This document shows positions 26,574-35,398 of a stretch of DNA of 56,571 nt, piece after piece (positions within the stretch are counted from its first letter, which is position 1; each line of letters opens with the position of its first letter). Source of the DNA: an uncultured Clostridia bacterium (lineage in GTDB: Bacteria; Bacillota; Clostridia; Christensenellales; Borkfalkiaceae). Under the pieces are notes generated by a model. The model ran no database searches. It was not told the DNA's origin and saw only the letters and a list, made by a program, of their open reading frames with translations. Position numbers and translations under genes: made by a program. The stretch is from the NCBI GenBank assembly GCA_947629575.1, contig CANREF010000009.1, forward strand, positions 1-56,571. Reading direction: 5' to 3'.

Positions 26574-27788
26574 TCAGTCGGTGAGCCCGTCGGGTTTGGT
26601 AACAACGGTCGTTCCGAAATCCTTGAATACAACGCATTCTTGCGAGCTCGAGGTAAGATTCGCTCCCGGGAGCACATTCGTCGAATAGCTGCAGCTTGCC
26701 TTCATCTGAACGATCTTGCCTTCCTGCACATAAATTTTGAGTTCGGCCTGCGCGGAAACGATCGAGCTCGCTATGTTCTTCAGCGCTTTCAAAATATACT
26801 CGTTGAGGAAGTCTTCATTCACTTTGAAGCCGTAGCTCGTCTTCTCGTAATAGCTGTAGTCGATATTGGGAAGGCACATGGAAGCGAACGATTCCATATC
26901 CACGATGCCGTAAGGCAGGAACGGATTCTGGGGGAATTTCTGATATTCGCCCTCATCCTTCTTCATCCACGTGAGGAATTCCCCGTCCTTCATTTCGAAA
27001 TAGCCCAAGATGTCGGAACAAGGAAGAGGCCCGTACATCATCCAATTGTCCGTATCGATGATGTGCATATCGACGGAAGCCTTGTCGTCCGCCACCTTAA
27101 TGGTGTACTTCATCTGCCCGGTCGCAGTCGTATATTGGATGTCGTTCGGATCAAAGGTGCCCGGATTGACCGATGTGGGATCGAAATTCAATGCGGGCAA
27201 ACAGACATCGTTCGTGTATTCCTGCGTGCAGTTCATATATTTGGAAGGATCGAGGACGTCATTATAATAGCTCTTTGTGAGCACGTCGCCGTTTTCCGCC
27301 TTGGGAACATAGTAATGGAAGACGTGAACTTCCGAACCGTGGGGAGAGATCTCGATGATGTAGACGGTGAAGACGAAATAATCATCTTCGGGTGCGGGCG
27401 CAGCAGCCGTGGAGCTGACAGAACCCCCCGCGCGGGTATACTTCACCTCGACTTCCTTTGCCGAAACGATCTCATCGCCCTCTTCGAGAACGTCCTCCGT
27501 CTCGAGCGCGGCGATCTCCGTCTGGGTGAGTTCCTTCTTCGTCTCGACCTCTTCCAGTTTCGCCTTCACGACTTCGCCCGAGATTTCGGTCGCGAGGAAG
27601 CCCTCCACCGCTTTCGTCTCGGTCTCATAGCTCTCCTCGGAGAGCGCGCCCTTAAAGGTATCGCTTCCGACAAAAGTTTCGTCTTCATTCGCTCCGCCCT
27701 TTCCGCCCGTTTCGCCGCACGCGGTGGGAACGACCACGAACGAACAAAGCGCAAGGACGGACAGCATCGTTGCCAACAGTTTTTTCAT
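26574..27788 (-). CDS. Lipoprotein of unknown function
   Basis: 404 aa. Signal peptide MKKLLATMLSVLALC..., lipobox PTAC (Cys24), then a Gly-rich linker. Residues about 40-115 are an acidic helical region with many Glu/Thr (KAKLEEVETKKELTQTEIAAL). The rest is beta-rich, with two YTT/YYN-containing strands and a terminal Ser-rich segment. I recognise no family. AGGAGGCAAAAT precedes the ATG and a clear promoter lies at 27819-27848, so it is a single-gene unit, convergent with the orphan frame at 26125. Confidence 0.75.
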   Translation of the reverse strand: MKKLLATMLSVLALCSFVVVPTACGETGGKGGANEDETFVGSDTFKGALSEESYETETKAVEGFLATEISGEVVKAKLEEVETKKELTQTEIAALETEDVLEEGDEIVSAKEVEVKYTRAGGSVSSTAAAPAPEDDYFVFTVYIIEISPHGSEVHVFHYYVPKAENGDVLTKSYYNDVLDPSKYMNCTQEYTNDVCLPALNFDPTSVNPGTFDPNDIQYTTATGQMKYTIKVADDKASVDMHIIDTDNWMMYGPLPCSDILGYFEMKDGEFLTWMKKDEGEYQKFPQNPFLPYGIVDMESFASMCLPNIDYSYYEKTSYGFKVNEDFLNEYILKALKNIASSIVSAQAELKIYVQEGKIVQMKASCSYSTNVLPGANLTSSSQECVVFKDFGTTVVTKPDGLTD

Positions 27789-27818
27789 ATTTTGCCTCCT
27801 ATGGAAATTTGTAGTAAT

Positions 27819-27848
27819 ATTTTACCCTTTTCTTATTTATCTTGTCAA
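27819..27848 (-). promoter_or_regulatory. Sigma-A promoter of the 404-aa lipoprotein gene
   Basis: TTGACA (27848-27843), 18-bp spacer, TAAAAT (27824-27819), about 30 bp before the start codon. Confidence 0.75.
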
Positions 27849-28183
27849 GTATTTTTCAAGTTTTTCGGGACGTTTGAGTGAAATTTTACCAATGGGGATC
27901 GTTTCACGTCACCATGTACTTATCGAATGGGCTTGCTACCCCTTTTAGGGGAAGTCCCCGAGCTTTAGCGAGGGGGAAAGGGTTTTCCCGCGGCCACCCC
28001 CCTTAGGAGGAGGGTGGCGGGTGGCATGGCGTTAGCCATGACAGGTGGGGGTGAATAAAATTCTTTCCGCGAGCAAAACCACGCTTTTGCGCTGCGGGAC
28101 ACAATTTGCCGCACACTTGCGGCTTTTTGTCCTTTGAAACGAACGAGAGGACAAGAAAGTTAAGGCAGAGGGGAAAGTTTCCT

Positions 28184-28285
28184 CGCACATTTCTTTTCGA
28201 ACGACACCCCTTCCGTCACGCGCTTTGCGCGTGACACCCACCCCTCAAGGGGTGGGCAAGGGGGGAGTGAGCAAAGAAATGTGCG
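28184..28285 (+). repeat. C element, copy 1 (13-bp terminal inverted repeats)
   Basis: 102 bp from CGCACATTTCTTT to AAAGAAATGTGCG, exact inverted ends. The core holds the hairpins GTCACGCGC TTT GCGCGTGAC and CCACCCCTCAAGGGGTGG. Near-identical copies are at 52197-52301 and, reversed, 56474 to the window end. Confidence 0.85.
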
Positions 28286-28303
28286 GAACCGTTCCAAATT
28301 ACT

Positions 28304-28428
28304 GCGCGTTGGAAAATCACACTTTTCCATAAGCGCACACAATTTGCCGCACTCTTACGGCTTTTCGTTTTTACGAAGCGATTATCGGGCGGGTAGATAG
28401 CGACTACGGAGCAGACAACTTAACCCCT
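28304..28428 (+). repeat. E element, copy 1
   Basis: 125 bp starting GCGCGTTGGAAAATCACAC. It matches 52072-52196 with about seven differences. It contains GGAAAA/TTTTCC and GCCG..CGGC hairpins and always precedes a C element. Confidence 0.8.
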
Positions 28429-28503
28429 CGCACATTTCTTTGCGCAGTGAGCGAAGCGCGCCGCTTTCGCGGCGCGCTGAGAGAACAAGCAAAGAAATGT
28501 GCG
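28429..28503 (+). repeat. C-type variant with the same ends and a different core, next to the pnp stop codon
   Basis: 75 bp bounded by CGCACATTTCTTT and AAAGAAATGTGCG. The core is a GCGCGCCGC TTTC GCGGCGCGC palindrome. Its edge is 8 bp from the pnp stop, so it may also end or stabilise the pnp mRNA. Confidence 0.7.
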
Positions 28504-28511
28504 AAAAATTT

Positions 28512-30605
28512 TTACATTTTCTGCAGCAGTTTGAGGTCGATGCCCTTCTCGCCGATCTTGATGATCTCCACCTTAACGGTATCCCCGACGGAGAGAACGT
28601 CTTCCACCTTCTCCACGCGGTGGTTGGCGAGCTTGGAGATGTGAATTCTGCCGTCCTTGCCGGGAGCAAACTCGACCCATGCGCCGATCTCGGAGGCGAT
28701 CCGCACGACCGTGCCGAGGAACATATCCCCCACTTCGGGATCGTGCACGATGCTCTCGATGATCGCCTTCGCGCGCTTGCCCGCTTCGGGATCGCCGTAG
28801 GAAGCGATGCACACCGTGCCGTCGTCCTCGATGTCGATCTTGGTGCCCGTTTCGGCAATGATGGAATTGATGACCTTGCCCTGCTTGCCCACGACTTCGC
28901 CGATCTTCTCGGGGTCGATGCGCATGAAGATGATACGGGGCGCATATTTGGAGAGCTCGGGAGCGACCTCGGGAACGCATTCGAGCATCTTGCCCAAAAT
29001 GAACTGTCTGCCCTCATTCGCCTGTTCGATCGCCGTGTGCATGATCTCCTCGGAGATGCCCTTGATCTTGATATCCATCTGAATGGCGGTGATGCCTTTC
29101 ATCGTTCCCGCGACCTTGAAGTCCATATCGCCGAGGAAGTCCTCAAGCCCCTGAATGTCGGTCATGACGCGGAATTCGCCCGTCTCCTGGTTCTTGATGA
29201 GCCCCATGGCGACGCCCGCAACGGGAGCTTTGATGGGAACGCCCGCGTCCATGAGCGCCATCGTGCTGCCGCAGACGGAAGCCATGGAAGAAGAGCCGTT
29301 GCTCGACAGAATGTCGTTGACGACGCGGATCGCATAGGGGAATTCTTCCTTGGAGGGAATGACGGGCTCGAGTGCGCGCTCGGCAAGAGCGCCGTGACCG
29401 ATCTCCCGCCGGCCGGGGCTGCGCAGCGCCTTCGCTTCGCCCGTGCAGTAGCCGGGGAAGTTGTATTGGTGCATATATCTCTTCTCGGTCTCGTCGTCCA
29501 AGCCCTCGAGTTTCTGCGCCGCCGCGAGCATATCGAGGGTGCAGGTGGTGAGGGTCTGCGTCTGGCCGCGGGTGAACACCGCCGAGCCGTGTACGCGGGG
29601 CAGAACGTGGCGTTCGCACCAGATGGGACGGATATCCTTTAAGCCTCTTCCGTCGGGACGGATCCCGTGATCGAAGATCTTCGCACGGACCTTTTCCTTG
29701 GTGAGGTAGTAGATGGAATCGTTGATCTCCCGCGTGTTTTCGGGATAGATGTCCTTGAAGTGTTCGAGGACTTCCGCGCCGACCTGATCCTGTCTTGCCT
29801 GACGCTCCTGACGGTCGAAGGTGTCGAGCGCCCAGTCGAGCTTGTCCGAAGCGTAGGCGCGCACTGCCGCGTCGATGTCTTCGGGAATGCGATAAAGTTC
29901 GATCTCCTTCTTTTTCTTGCCGACTGCGGGAACGATCTCGTTCTCGATGAAAGCGCAGATCTTCTCGATCTCGTGCTGGCCGAACATGATCGCACCGACC
30001 ATCTCGTCGTTGGTGACTTCGTTCGCGCCCGCCTCGATCATGAGGATGGCGTCCTTCGTGCCCGCGAGATTGAGGTGGATGGTGCTCTTTTCGCGCTGCT
30101 CCGCGTCGGGGTTGATGACATAGTGGCCGTCCACGAGCCCGACGACGACGCTTCCCGTAGGCCCTGCCCACGGAATGTCCGAGATCGCGAGGGCGATGGA
30201 AGAGCCGATCATCGCGAGGGGCTCGGGCGCAACGTCGGGTTCAACCGAAAGGGCGGAAGCGGTGACGACTACGTCGTTGAAAAGTCCCTTGGGGAAGAGC
30301 GGACGGAGGGGTCTGTCGATGAGACGGGCGGTGAGGATCGCCTTGTCCGAAGCCCTGCCTTCCCTGCGCTTGAAGCCGCCCGGGATCTTGCCGACGGCGT
30401 ACATCTTCTCCTCATAGTCCACCTGAAGGGGGAAGAAGTCGATGCCGTCGCGCGGGGTGGGCGACATGCACACGTTCACCATGACCGCCGTCTCGCCGCA
30501 GCGTACGACGCACGATCCGTTCGTCTGTTCGGCGTACTTGCCCGTTTCCACGGTGACTTCTTTTCCGCCGATCGTAAATTTGAATTCTCTGTAATTTGCT
30601 GTCAT
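28512..30605 (-). CDS. pnp: Polyribonucleotide nucleotidyltransferase (PNPase)
   Basis: 697 aa, full length for the family. Two RNase PH domains (about 10-220 and 310-540) flank a helical linker. A KH domain follows (about 550-612; RIDPEKIGEVVGKQGKVINSI), then an S1 domain (about 620-690; EVGDMFLGTVVRI). It degrades RNA 3' to 5' with phosphate and takes part in mRNA turnover, as a trimer in the cytoplasm. AAGGAG lies 11 bp before the ATG. It is downstream of rpsO in the usual order, with a hairpin and T tract between them. The C-terminus is short after S1, lacking the acidic tail of some homologues. Confidence 0.98.
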   Translation of the reverse strand: MTANYREFKFTIGGKEVTVETGKYAEQTNGSCVVRCGETAVMVNVCMSPTPRDGIDFFPLQVDYEEKMYAVGKIPGGFKRREGRASDKAILTARLIDRPLRPLFPKGLFNDVVVTASALSVEPDVAPEPLAMIGSSIALAISDIPWAGPTGSVVVGLVDGHYVINPDAEQREKSTIHLNLAGTKDAILMIEAGANEVTNDEMVGAIMFGQHEIEKICAFIENEIVPAVGKKKKEIELYRIPEDIDAAVRAYASDKLDWALDTFDRQERQARQDQVGAEVLEHFKDIYPENTREINDSIYYLTKEKVRAKIFDHGIRPDGRGLKDIRPIWCERHVLPRVHGSAVFTRGQTQTLTTCTLDMLAAAQKLEGLDDETEKRYMHQYNFPGYCTGEAKALRSPGRREIGHGALAERALEPVIPSKEEFPYAIRVVNDILSSNGSSSMASVCGSTMALMDAGVPIKAPVAGVAMGLIKNQETGEFRVMTDIQGLEDFLGDMDFKVAGTMKGITAIQMDIKIKGISEEIMHTAIEQANEGRQFILGKMLECVPEVAPELSKYAPRIIFMRIDPEKIGEVVGKQGKVINSIIAETGTKIDIEDDGTVCIASYGDPEAGKRAKAIIESIVHDPEVGDMFLGTVVRIASEIGAWVEFAPGKDGRIHISKLANHRVEKVEDVLSVGDTVKVEIIKIGEKGIDLKLLQKM

Positions 30606-30663
30606 GATCCTTAACTCCTTGTTCTTTTTCGTCTTGTGCCCACGCCGTCAAACGGCGGGAGCA

Positions 30664-30697
30664 AATAAAAAGAGGGCGCGGAATGACCCGCCGCCCT
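30664..30697 (-). terminator. Terminator or attenuator between rpsO and pnp
   Basis: Read leftward, AGGGCG....CGCCCT forms the stem, followed by CTTTTTATT, 6 bp after the rpsO stop. It probably reduces read-through into pnp. Confidence 0.7.
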
Positions 30698-30703
30698 TTC
30701 TTC

Positions 30704-30964
30704 TTATTTTCTGAGTTCCAGTGCCGCAACGACCGCACGGTAGCGCTCGATGTCTTTTGCTTTGAGATAATCCAAAAGACCGCGGCGTTTACCGACCATC
30801 TTCAAAAGTCCGCGACGGGAATGGTTGTCATGCTTGTGGATCTTGAGGTGCTCGTTGAGGTGATTGATCCGCTCGGTGAGGAGCGCGATCTGCACCTCGG
30901 GAGAACCTGTGTCCCCTTCATGCTGTGCGAACTTTGTGATGATTTCCTGCTTTTCCATTTGCAT
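30704..30964 (-). CDS. rpsO: 30S ribosomal protein S15
   Basis: 86 aa, near the usual 88-89. Family signatures are [34 protein letters not shown] and the C-terminal [10 protein letters not shown]....RYRAVV. It binds the three-way junction of 16S rRNA early in 30S assembly. AGGAGG lies 5 bp before the first ATG; a second in-frame ATG two codons later is possible, and the usual MxxEKKxEII start would fit either. It lies upstream of pnp. Confidence 0.97.
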   Translation of the reverse strand: MQMEKQEIITKFAQHEGDTGSPEVQIALLTERINHLNEHLKIHKHDNHSRRGLLKMVGKRRGLLDYLKAKDIERYRAVVAALELRK

Positions 30965-31034
30965 TTATCCTCCTATGGAAGTATTCGCGTGCCGCCAAGA
31001 ATAGCGTGGAGAGCGCAATTCCTCGCGGACGTCT
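30965..31034 (-). promoter_or_regulatory. rpsO leader, possible S15 autoregulatory site
   Basis: About 70 nt of GC-rich transcribed leader between the promoter start and the ATG. S15 controls its own mRNA in several bacteria through leader structures. I did not resolve a specific fold here. Confidence 0.3.
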
Positions 31035-31040
31035 TTTATA

Positions 31041-31069
31041 GGATACCATATTCAAGGGGAAATGTCAAA
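31041..31069 (-). promoter_or_regulatory. Sigma-A promoter of rpsO-pnp
   Basis: TTGACA (31069-31064), 17 bp, TATCCT (31046-31041) on the minus strand. Confidence 0.8.
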
Positions 31070-31139
31070 GCATTTTCGCACGGTTTTGGAATTTCTTTTG
31101 TCCGCAAATTTGTCTTGCGAGAAATTTCCGTGTACGCGG

Positions 31140-31271
31140 GGGGCGGGTCGCCCTTGCTGCCACCACCTCAGTCACTTCGTGACAGCTCCTCCTAAGGAGG
31201 CGCCGAGAGTAGCGGAACCCCTCAGTCACCTGCGGTGACAGCTTCCCTGTAAGTGACGCCGAGGGCAGAAT
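31140..31271. repeat. Dispersed palindromic repeats
   Basis: Two copies of the CCTCAGTCAC..GTGACAGCT(C/T)CC unit, at about 31165-31205 and 31218-31262. It also occurs near 32647, 49345 (reversed) and 51960. Confidence 0.7.
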
Positions 31272-31304
31272 GACGCCCGCCGCGCATTGTGCGCGGCGGG
31301 CGTC
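31272..31304 (-). terminator. GC-rich perfect hairpin behind lipoprotein module 1
   Basis: GACGCCCGCCGCGCA / TGCGCGGCGGGCGTC. It ends 17 bp behind the lipoprotein stop and has no T run. Nearly the same hairpin follows the paralogous gene at 36780-36812. Confidence 0.6.
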
Positions 31305-31321
31305 GTAAATACGATTACGGG

Positions 31322-32236
31322 TTACGACATATCACCGGCCTCGACATAATCCGTGGGCGGGGCAATTTCCGCTTCGCCGTAGCCATAGACAACACACCAC
31401 CATTGCAAAGCCGATTCCGCTTGTCCCGCGGTGGCGGGAAAATCGGTAAAGCCGCATAACCTTCCGTTTTTGAATTTAAGTGCGATCACTCTCTCCGCAT
31501 ACATCCCATGCATTGGATCTGTTTCGCTGAAAAGATAGGCGTTAAGCGTATCATCATATGTAGCCTGCGCAAACTTATCCTTCAAAGAGCGCAACTCCTC
31601 GGCTATGACGCCGGGAAGATACCAGAGCATGGTTGACTCATACATCTCTTTGGTACAGCTTCCATGCACCCATTGGGTCAACTGCTCATCTATCGTTTGA
31701 TAGAATTCGTATTTCCCCTCTTTGTATTCGACGATCTTAGTCGCTCTTAATTTATCGATCGATTCGCCGGGTAGTACTTGTTCGAGCCGCCAGCTCTTTC
31801 CCACAAAGGAATAGCTTTGAACGTCAGTATAGAGAGCCGTGCCCTCGTCATAGGTGGCAACATACGCCTTGAAATTATCGAGCGTTTCCTCCGAAAGAGC
31901 TTCCTTCCATTCCTCCTCGGTGAGCTTGTCTGAGACGATCGCGGAAACGTCCGTATCCTTGCCGATCTTGTAATAATGGCAGACGGTACACTCGCTGTTT
32001 GTGAAAGTGTGTGCCGCCTTGTCCGAGATCTCTTCCTTGTGGGCGCACGTCGCCGCGTGCCAATGAGAGTTCTCATCGCTCGTCCACTTTTCCGAGAAAG
32101 TGTGGGTATGTTCGCCCTGCGTTCCACCTTGCTGCGTGCCGCCCTCCTGCGTGCCTCCGTTTTCGCCGCAGCCGACGCCGAACCCGCATACGAGCGCGCC
32201 CGCAAGCAGCATTGCCAACCAATTTGTCTTTTTCAT
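31322..32236 (-). CDS. Cys/His-motif lipoprotein of duplicated module 1
   Basis: 304 aa from the ATG at 32236, which follows AAGGAGAAG and opens a lipoprotein signal peptide (MKKTNWLAMLLAGALVCG..., lipobox GVGC). An upstream in-frame ATG would place the promoter inside the gene. A QEGGTQQGG linker and one Cys/His unit follow (HTFSEKWTSDENSHWHAATC, then CTVCHYYK), the same unit type as in the large lipoproteins at 4-13 kb. Residues about 95-300 form a domain I do not recognise, with KLTEEEWKEALSEETLDNF at its start. It is closely related to the protein at 36829-37686. It is divergent from an HTH gene and has its own TTGACA-17-TATAAT promoter. Function unknown. Confidence 0.8.
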   Translation of the reverse strand: MKKTNWLAMLLAGALVCGFGVGCGENGGTQEGGTQQGGTQGEHTHTFSEKWTSDENSHWHAATCAHKEEISDKAAHTFTNSECTVCHYYKIGKDTDVSAIVSDKLTEEEWKEALSEETLDNFKAYVATYDEGTALYTDVQSYSFVGKSWRLEQVLPGESIDKLRATKIVEYKEGKYEFYQTIDEQLTQWVHGSCTKEMYESTMLWYLPGVIAEELRSLKDKFAQATYDDTLNAYLFSETDPMHGMYAERVIALKFKNGRLCGFTDFPATAGQAESALQWWCVVYGYGEAEIAPPTDYVEAGDMS

Positions 32237-32267
32237 GCTTCTTCTCCTTTTTCGTTTTGCTTGCATT

Positions 32268-32296
32268 ATTATAGTCCCCAAATTAGAAACTGTCAA
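32268..32296 (-). promoter_or_regulatory. Promoter of lipoprotein module 1
   Basis: TTGACA (32296-32291), 17 bp, TATAAT (32273-32268). TCCCCA occurs in and beside it at 32275-32280 and 32305-32310, possible regulator half-sites. Confidence 0.8.
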
Positions 32297-32332
32297 GTGA
32301 ATAATCCCCATTTTTGATATTTTTTGCTTGAT

Positions 32333-32563
32333 ATGACGAATCAATTTGCTTCGAGATTAAAGGAACTGATCGAGGAAAGCGGGAAAATGCAGAAGGATAT
32401 CTGTGCCGAACTGCACATTTCCAAGCAAAAACTTTCCAAGTGGAAAACCTGCTACAATGAGCCGAGCTTGGACGAACTTTGCATGCTTGCGCTGTATTTC
32501 GACGTCTCGGCCGATTATTTGCTCGGCATTGTGGACGAAACGGGCGTTCGGGTGAAGGAATAG
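32333..32563 (+). CDS. Small XRE-family HTH regulator, divergent from lipoprotein module 1
   Basis: 76 aa from the ATG at 32333; a TTG three codons earlier is less likely. The HTH occupies about 5-62 (MQKDICAELHISKQKLSKWKTCYNEPSLDELCMLALYFDVSADYLLG), the classical Cro/CI fold with the ending common in Firmicutes phage-like repressors. No Shine-Dalgarno sequence precedes the start. By position it probably represses its own promoter and that of the lipoprotein, and the second copy of the module keeps the same arrangement. Confidence 0.8.
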   Translation: MTNQFASRLKELIEESGKMQKDICAELHISKQKLSKWKTCYNEPSLDELCMLALYFDVSADYLLGIVDETGVRVKE

Positions 32564-32574
32564 CCGAGCGCCCC

Positions 32575-32940
32575 CTTGCTGCCCCTTTTAGGGGAAGTGG
32601 CGAACGCAGTGAGCCGAAAGGGTTTTCCCACTCTCGGAGAACCCCTCAGTCACCTACGGTGACAGCTCCCCCGATGGGGGCGCCGAGGGGCAGGTTGTGC
32701 GTCATGCTGAGGTGAGGAGCAATTACGCAGTCCGCGAGTGCTCTCCCCGAAGCATCTATTGTCCCCGCGAGATTCTTCGAGGACAGCTCTCGGTTTTCAT
32801 GGAACATTGCCGCCTACTTCGCACTTCGTGCTCGTGCCGCCCTTGGACATGAAAGAATGCGGGCGGGGCAGGATGACGCGAGGGCGGACTTCGTTCCTCG
32901 GGATTCTTCGCTTCGCTCAGGAGGACGCGGGGGCGAACAT
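32575..32940. repeat. Dispersed repeat block between the HTH gene and pheT
   Basis: Starts with the TTGCTGCCCCTTTTAGGGGAAG unit, continues with a CCTCAGTCACC..GGTGACAGCTCC palindrome (about 32646-32690), and then holds MITE-like copy 2. No gene is apparent. Confidence 0.7.
32700..32878 (+). repeat. MITE-like element, copy 2 (family B)
   Basis: 179 bp from CGTCATGCTGAGGT to CAGGATGACG. The left 100 bp match copy 1 (4058) closely; the right half matches copy 3 (49144). Confidence 0.7.
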
Positions 32941-32977
32941 GGGAAAGCCCTCTCCGCGGAGAGGGCTTTCCCTTTTT
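32941..32977 (+). terminator. Perfect palindromic terminator, rightward
   Basis: GGGAAAGCCCTCTCCG and its exact reverse complement, then five T. It points rightward, so it ends read-through from the HTH gene. It sits 12 bp beyond the pheT stop and may serve pheT as a plain hairpin. Confidence 0.75.
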
Positions 32978-32989
32978 GGATAAATCGCA

Positions 32990-35383
32990 TCAGCGCAATT
33001 CGGCGCTCAAATTGTGCTGCAAATTGCCCACGATCTTGCCGAAAAATTTCTCCACCGTTTCGGGGGAAAGCGGGCTGTCCGCACATTCGAAGGTGAGCCG
33101 AAGCGCCATGCTCTTCTTCCCCTCCCCGAGCTGCTTGCCGCGGTAGACGTCGAACAGTTCCGCCTTCGTCACCGCCTTGCAGGCGTGCAGAATGCACTCC
33201 GTCACCTGCGCGCAGGTGATCTCTTCCCCCACCACGACCGCAAGATCGCGCTGTACGCGCTCGAACTTGGGCAGTCCGCGGTAGGTGATGTCCTTTGCAA
33301 ACTTCCGCGAAAGGGCGGCGTAGTCGAGCTCGGCGAGGTACGCTTTCCGCTCCAATGCCAACCCGTTTGCGATTTCGGGGTGAAGTTCGCCCAAAACGCC
33401 GACTTCCTTCTCCCCCATTTTGACGACCGCCGTCACGCCCGGATGAAGATACGGGCGCGTTCCTTTTTCAAAGGAAATGCGCACATCGAACGCCTCGGCG
33501 AGCGCTTCCACCGCGCCCTTCAAGTCGAAGAAGTCCCCTTCGCCCCAGAGCCCGAGCACAAGATGCTTGCGCTCCTCGGGAAGCTCTTTGAGCTCCGTAG
33601 CTTCACACAGATACACATTTGCGAGCTCGAACAGCCTCCCCTCGTAGTTGCCGCGGCGGACGTTCCGCACGATGTTTTGCAGCATGGAGGGCACAAGGGT
33701 CGTCCGCATGACGGACAGATCTTCGCCGATCGGGTTGAGAATTTTAATGGCTCTGCGTTCGGGCGCGTCGGCGGGAAGGCGCAAAAGGTCGAAGTCCTTG
33801 GGGGAATAGAAAGAATAGTTGCACGCTTCCATGAATCCCTCGTGCTGTAACGCCTTTTTCGCCTTTTGCTCCTGCGCCTGCGCGGGCGTTCTGCCGCCGT
33901 GGGTGACCGTCGCACGTTCCAAAAATGTGGGAACGATATGCTCATATCCGTACATTCTGATGACTTCCTCGGCAAGATCGGGGAAGCCGTCCACATCGTC
34001 CCTCCAGAGGGGAACGACGGCGGAAAATTCCTCGCCCTTTTCGTCGATCTCAAAGAAGAGCCGCCCCAAAATGCCGTTCACTTCCTCCTTCGGCACGTGA
34101 ATCCCGAGCACCCTGTCGAGCGCGGCATAGGAAGTGCGGACGACCTTTTTCGTCATGGGAACGGAGAAGACGTCCGCGCCGTAGTCGGTGGGCGTGCCGC
34201 AGCCGAGTTCCTGTACGAGGTGAAGGGCGCGCGCCATGCCGATCTCGGGCGTATAGAGCGGGTCTACCCCCTTTTCAAAGCGGGCGGAGGAATCGCTCCG
34301 CTGTCCCAAGCTCCTCGAAGTCTTTCTCACGCTGTCGCGCGCAAAGCTCGCCGCTTCGAAGAAAACTTCATACGTATCCTCTTTTATCTCGCTGTTCAAG
34401 CCCCCCATGACCCCCGCGAGCGCAACGGGACGTTCCCCGTCGCAGATGAGCAAATTGTCGGGGCGCAGCGTGAATTCCTTCTCGTCGAGCGTCGTGATCT
34501 TCTCCCCTTCCTCTGCGCAGCGTACGATAATTCGATCACCGTGCAGGAATTTTCGGTCAAACGCGTGCATGGGCTGACCCATTTCGAGCAACACATAGTT
34601 GGTGATGTCCACGATATTGCTGACCGAGCGAAGCCCCATGAGGGCAAGACGGCGGCGCAGGAAGCGGGGGCTCTTCCCAATCTTCACATCCTTGACATAA
34701 TGACCGATGTAGCGCGGGCAGAGTTTGGGCTCTTTGACCTCAACGGTGACTTTTACATCCGTTTTTGCGCACCCGTATGAAGTTTCGGGCGCTTTGAGGG
34801 GCAATTTGCAGACGGCGGCGACCTCGCGCGCGAGCCCGAAGATGCTCATGCAGTCGGGGCGGTTCGCCGTCACCGCGATGTCGAAAAGATAGTCGTCGAT
34901 GCCGACGATCGGACGGATGTCCGCGCCGAGGGGAGTGTCCCCGTCGAGGATGAGGATGCCGTTGACTTCCGCGCCCTCATAGAAATCGTCATTGATCCCG
35001 AGCTCCTCGCCCGAACAGAACATGCCCTCGGAAGTGACCCCGCGCAGCTTTCCCGTCTTGATTTTTTGCACCCCGCCCTCGTGTTTTACGGTCGCGCCGT
35101 CGAGCGCGATGGGCACGATCGCCCCCTCGAACACGTTGGTCGCCGCGGTGACGATCTGTTTCATTCCCCTACCGCCGCAATCGACCCCGCAGACGGTGAG
35201 ACGGTCCGCGTCGGGGTGCTTTTCGCACTTTACGATCTTCCCCGTATACACCCCCTCGACGTCCTTGCCGAGGTAGGTGAGTTCCTCCACTTCAAAGCCG
35301 CAGGAAAAGAGCTTGTCCTTGAGCTCCTCGGCGGGAATCGAAACGTTCACATATTCTTTCAACCAGCTATAAGGCAATAACAT
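32990..35383 (-). CDS. pheT: Phenylalanine-tRNA ligase beta subunit
   Basis: 797 aa, normal length. Domain order is the N-terminal tRNA-binding EMAP-like domain (about 40-150), B3/B4 editing domain (about 205-375), B5 (about 400-470), the catalytic-like core, and the C-terminal FDX-ACB anticodon-binding domain (about 705-797; YRGLPKFERVQRDLAVVV). It forms the alpha2-beta2 enzyme that charges tRNA-Phe. GGGGAGAAAG precedes the ATG, 15 bp behind pheS. Expression should follow the T-box upstream of pheS. Confidence 0.97.
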   Translation of the reverse strand: MLLPYSWLKEYVNVSIPAEELKDKLFSCGFEVEELTYLGKDVEGVYTGKIVKCEKHPDADRLTVCGVDCGGRGMKQIVTAATNVFEGAIVPIALDGATVKHEGGVQKIKTGKLRGVTSEGMFCSGEELGINDDFYEGAEVNGILILDGDTPLGADIRPIVGIDDYLFDIAVTANRPDCMSIFGLAREVAAVCKLPLKAPETSYGCAKTDVKVTVEVKEPKLCPRYIGHYVKDVKIGKSPRFLRRRLALMGLRSVSNIVDITNYVLLEMGQPMHAFDRKFLHGDRIIVRCAEEGEKITTLDEKEFTLRPDNLLICDGERPVALAGVMGGLNSEIKEDTYEVFFEAASFARDSVRKTSRSLGQRSDSSARFEKGVDPLYTPEIGMARALHLVQELGCGTPTDYGADVFSVPMTKKVVRTSYAALDRVLGIHVPKEEVNGILGRLFFEIDEKGEEFSAVVPLWRDDVDGFPDLAEEVIRMYGYEHIVPTFLERATVTHGGRTPAQAQEQKAKKALQHEGFMEACNYSFYSPKDFDLLRLPADAPERRAIKILNPIGEDLSVMRTTLVPSMLQNIVRNVRRGNYEGRLFELANVYLCEATELKELPEERKHLVLGLWGEGDFFDLKGAVEALAEAFDVRISFEKGTRPYLHPGVTAVVKMGEKEVGVLGELHPEIANGLALERKAYLAELDYAALSRKFAKDITYRGLPKFERVQRDLAVVVGEEITCAQVTECILHACKAVTKAELFDVYRGKQLGEGKKSMALRLTFECADSPLSPETVEKFFGKIVGNLQHNLSAELR

Positions 35384-35398
35384 ATTCTTTCTCCCCCC

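Larger units (their letters stand above)
27925..28511. repeat. Large intergenic repeat block behind pnp
   Basis: 587 bp without a gene. It opens with CTTGCTACCCCTTTTAGGGGAAG (27926-27950), a family also seen at 26109 and 32575, and GC-rich palindromes to about 28050. Then follow two E-C composite repeats: a diverged E unit (about 28080-28183) with C copy 1 (28184-28285), and E copy 1 (28304-28428) with a C variant (28429-28503). Confidence 0.75.

Noticed and set aside
27925..28511. Short frames in the repeat blocks, such as 60-70 codon frames near 28.0-28.3 and 51.9-52.1 kb
   Set aside because: They fall within dispersed palindromic repeats, lack ribosome binding sites, and recur in several copies with frame changes.
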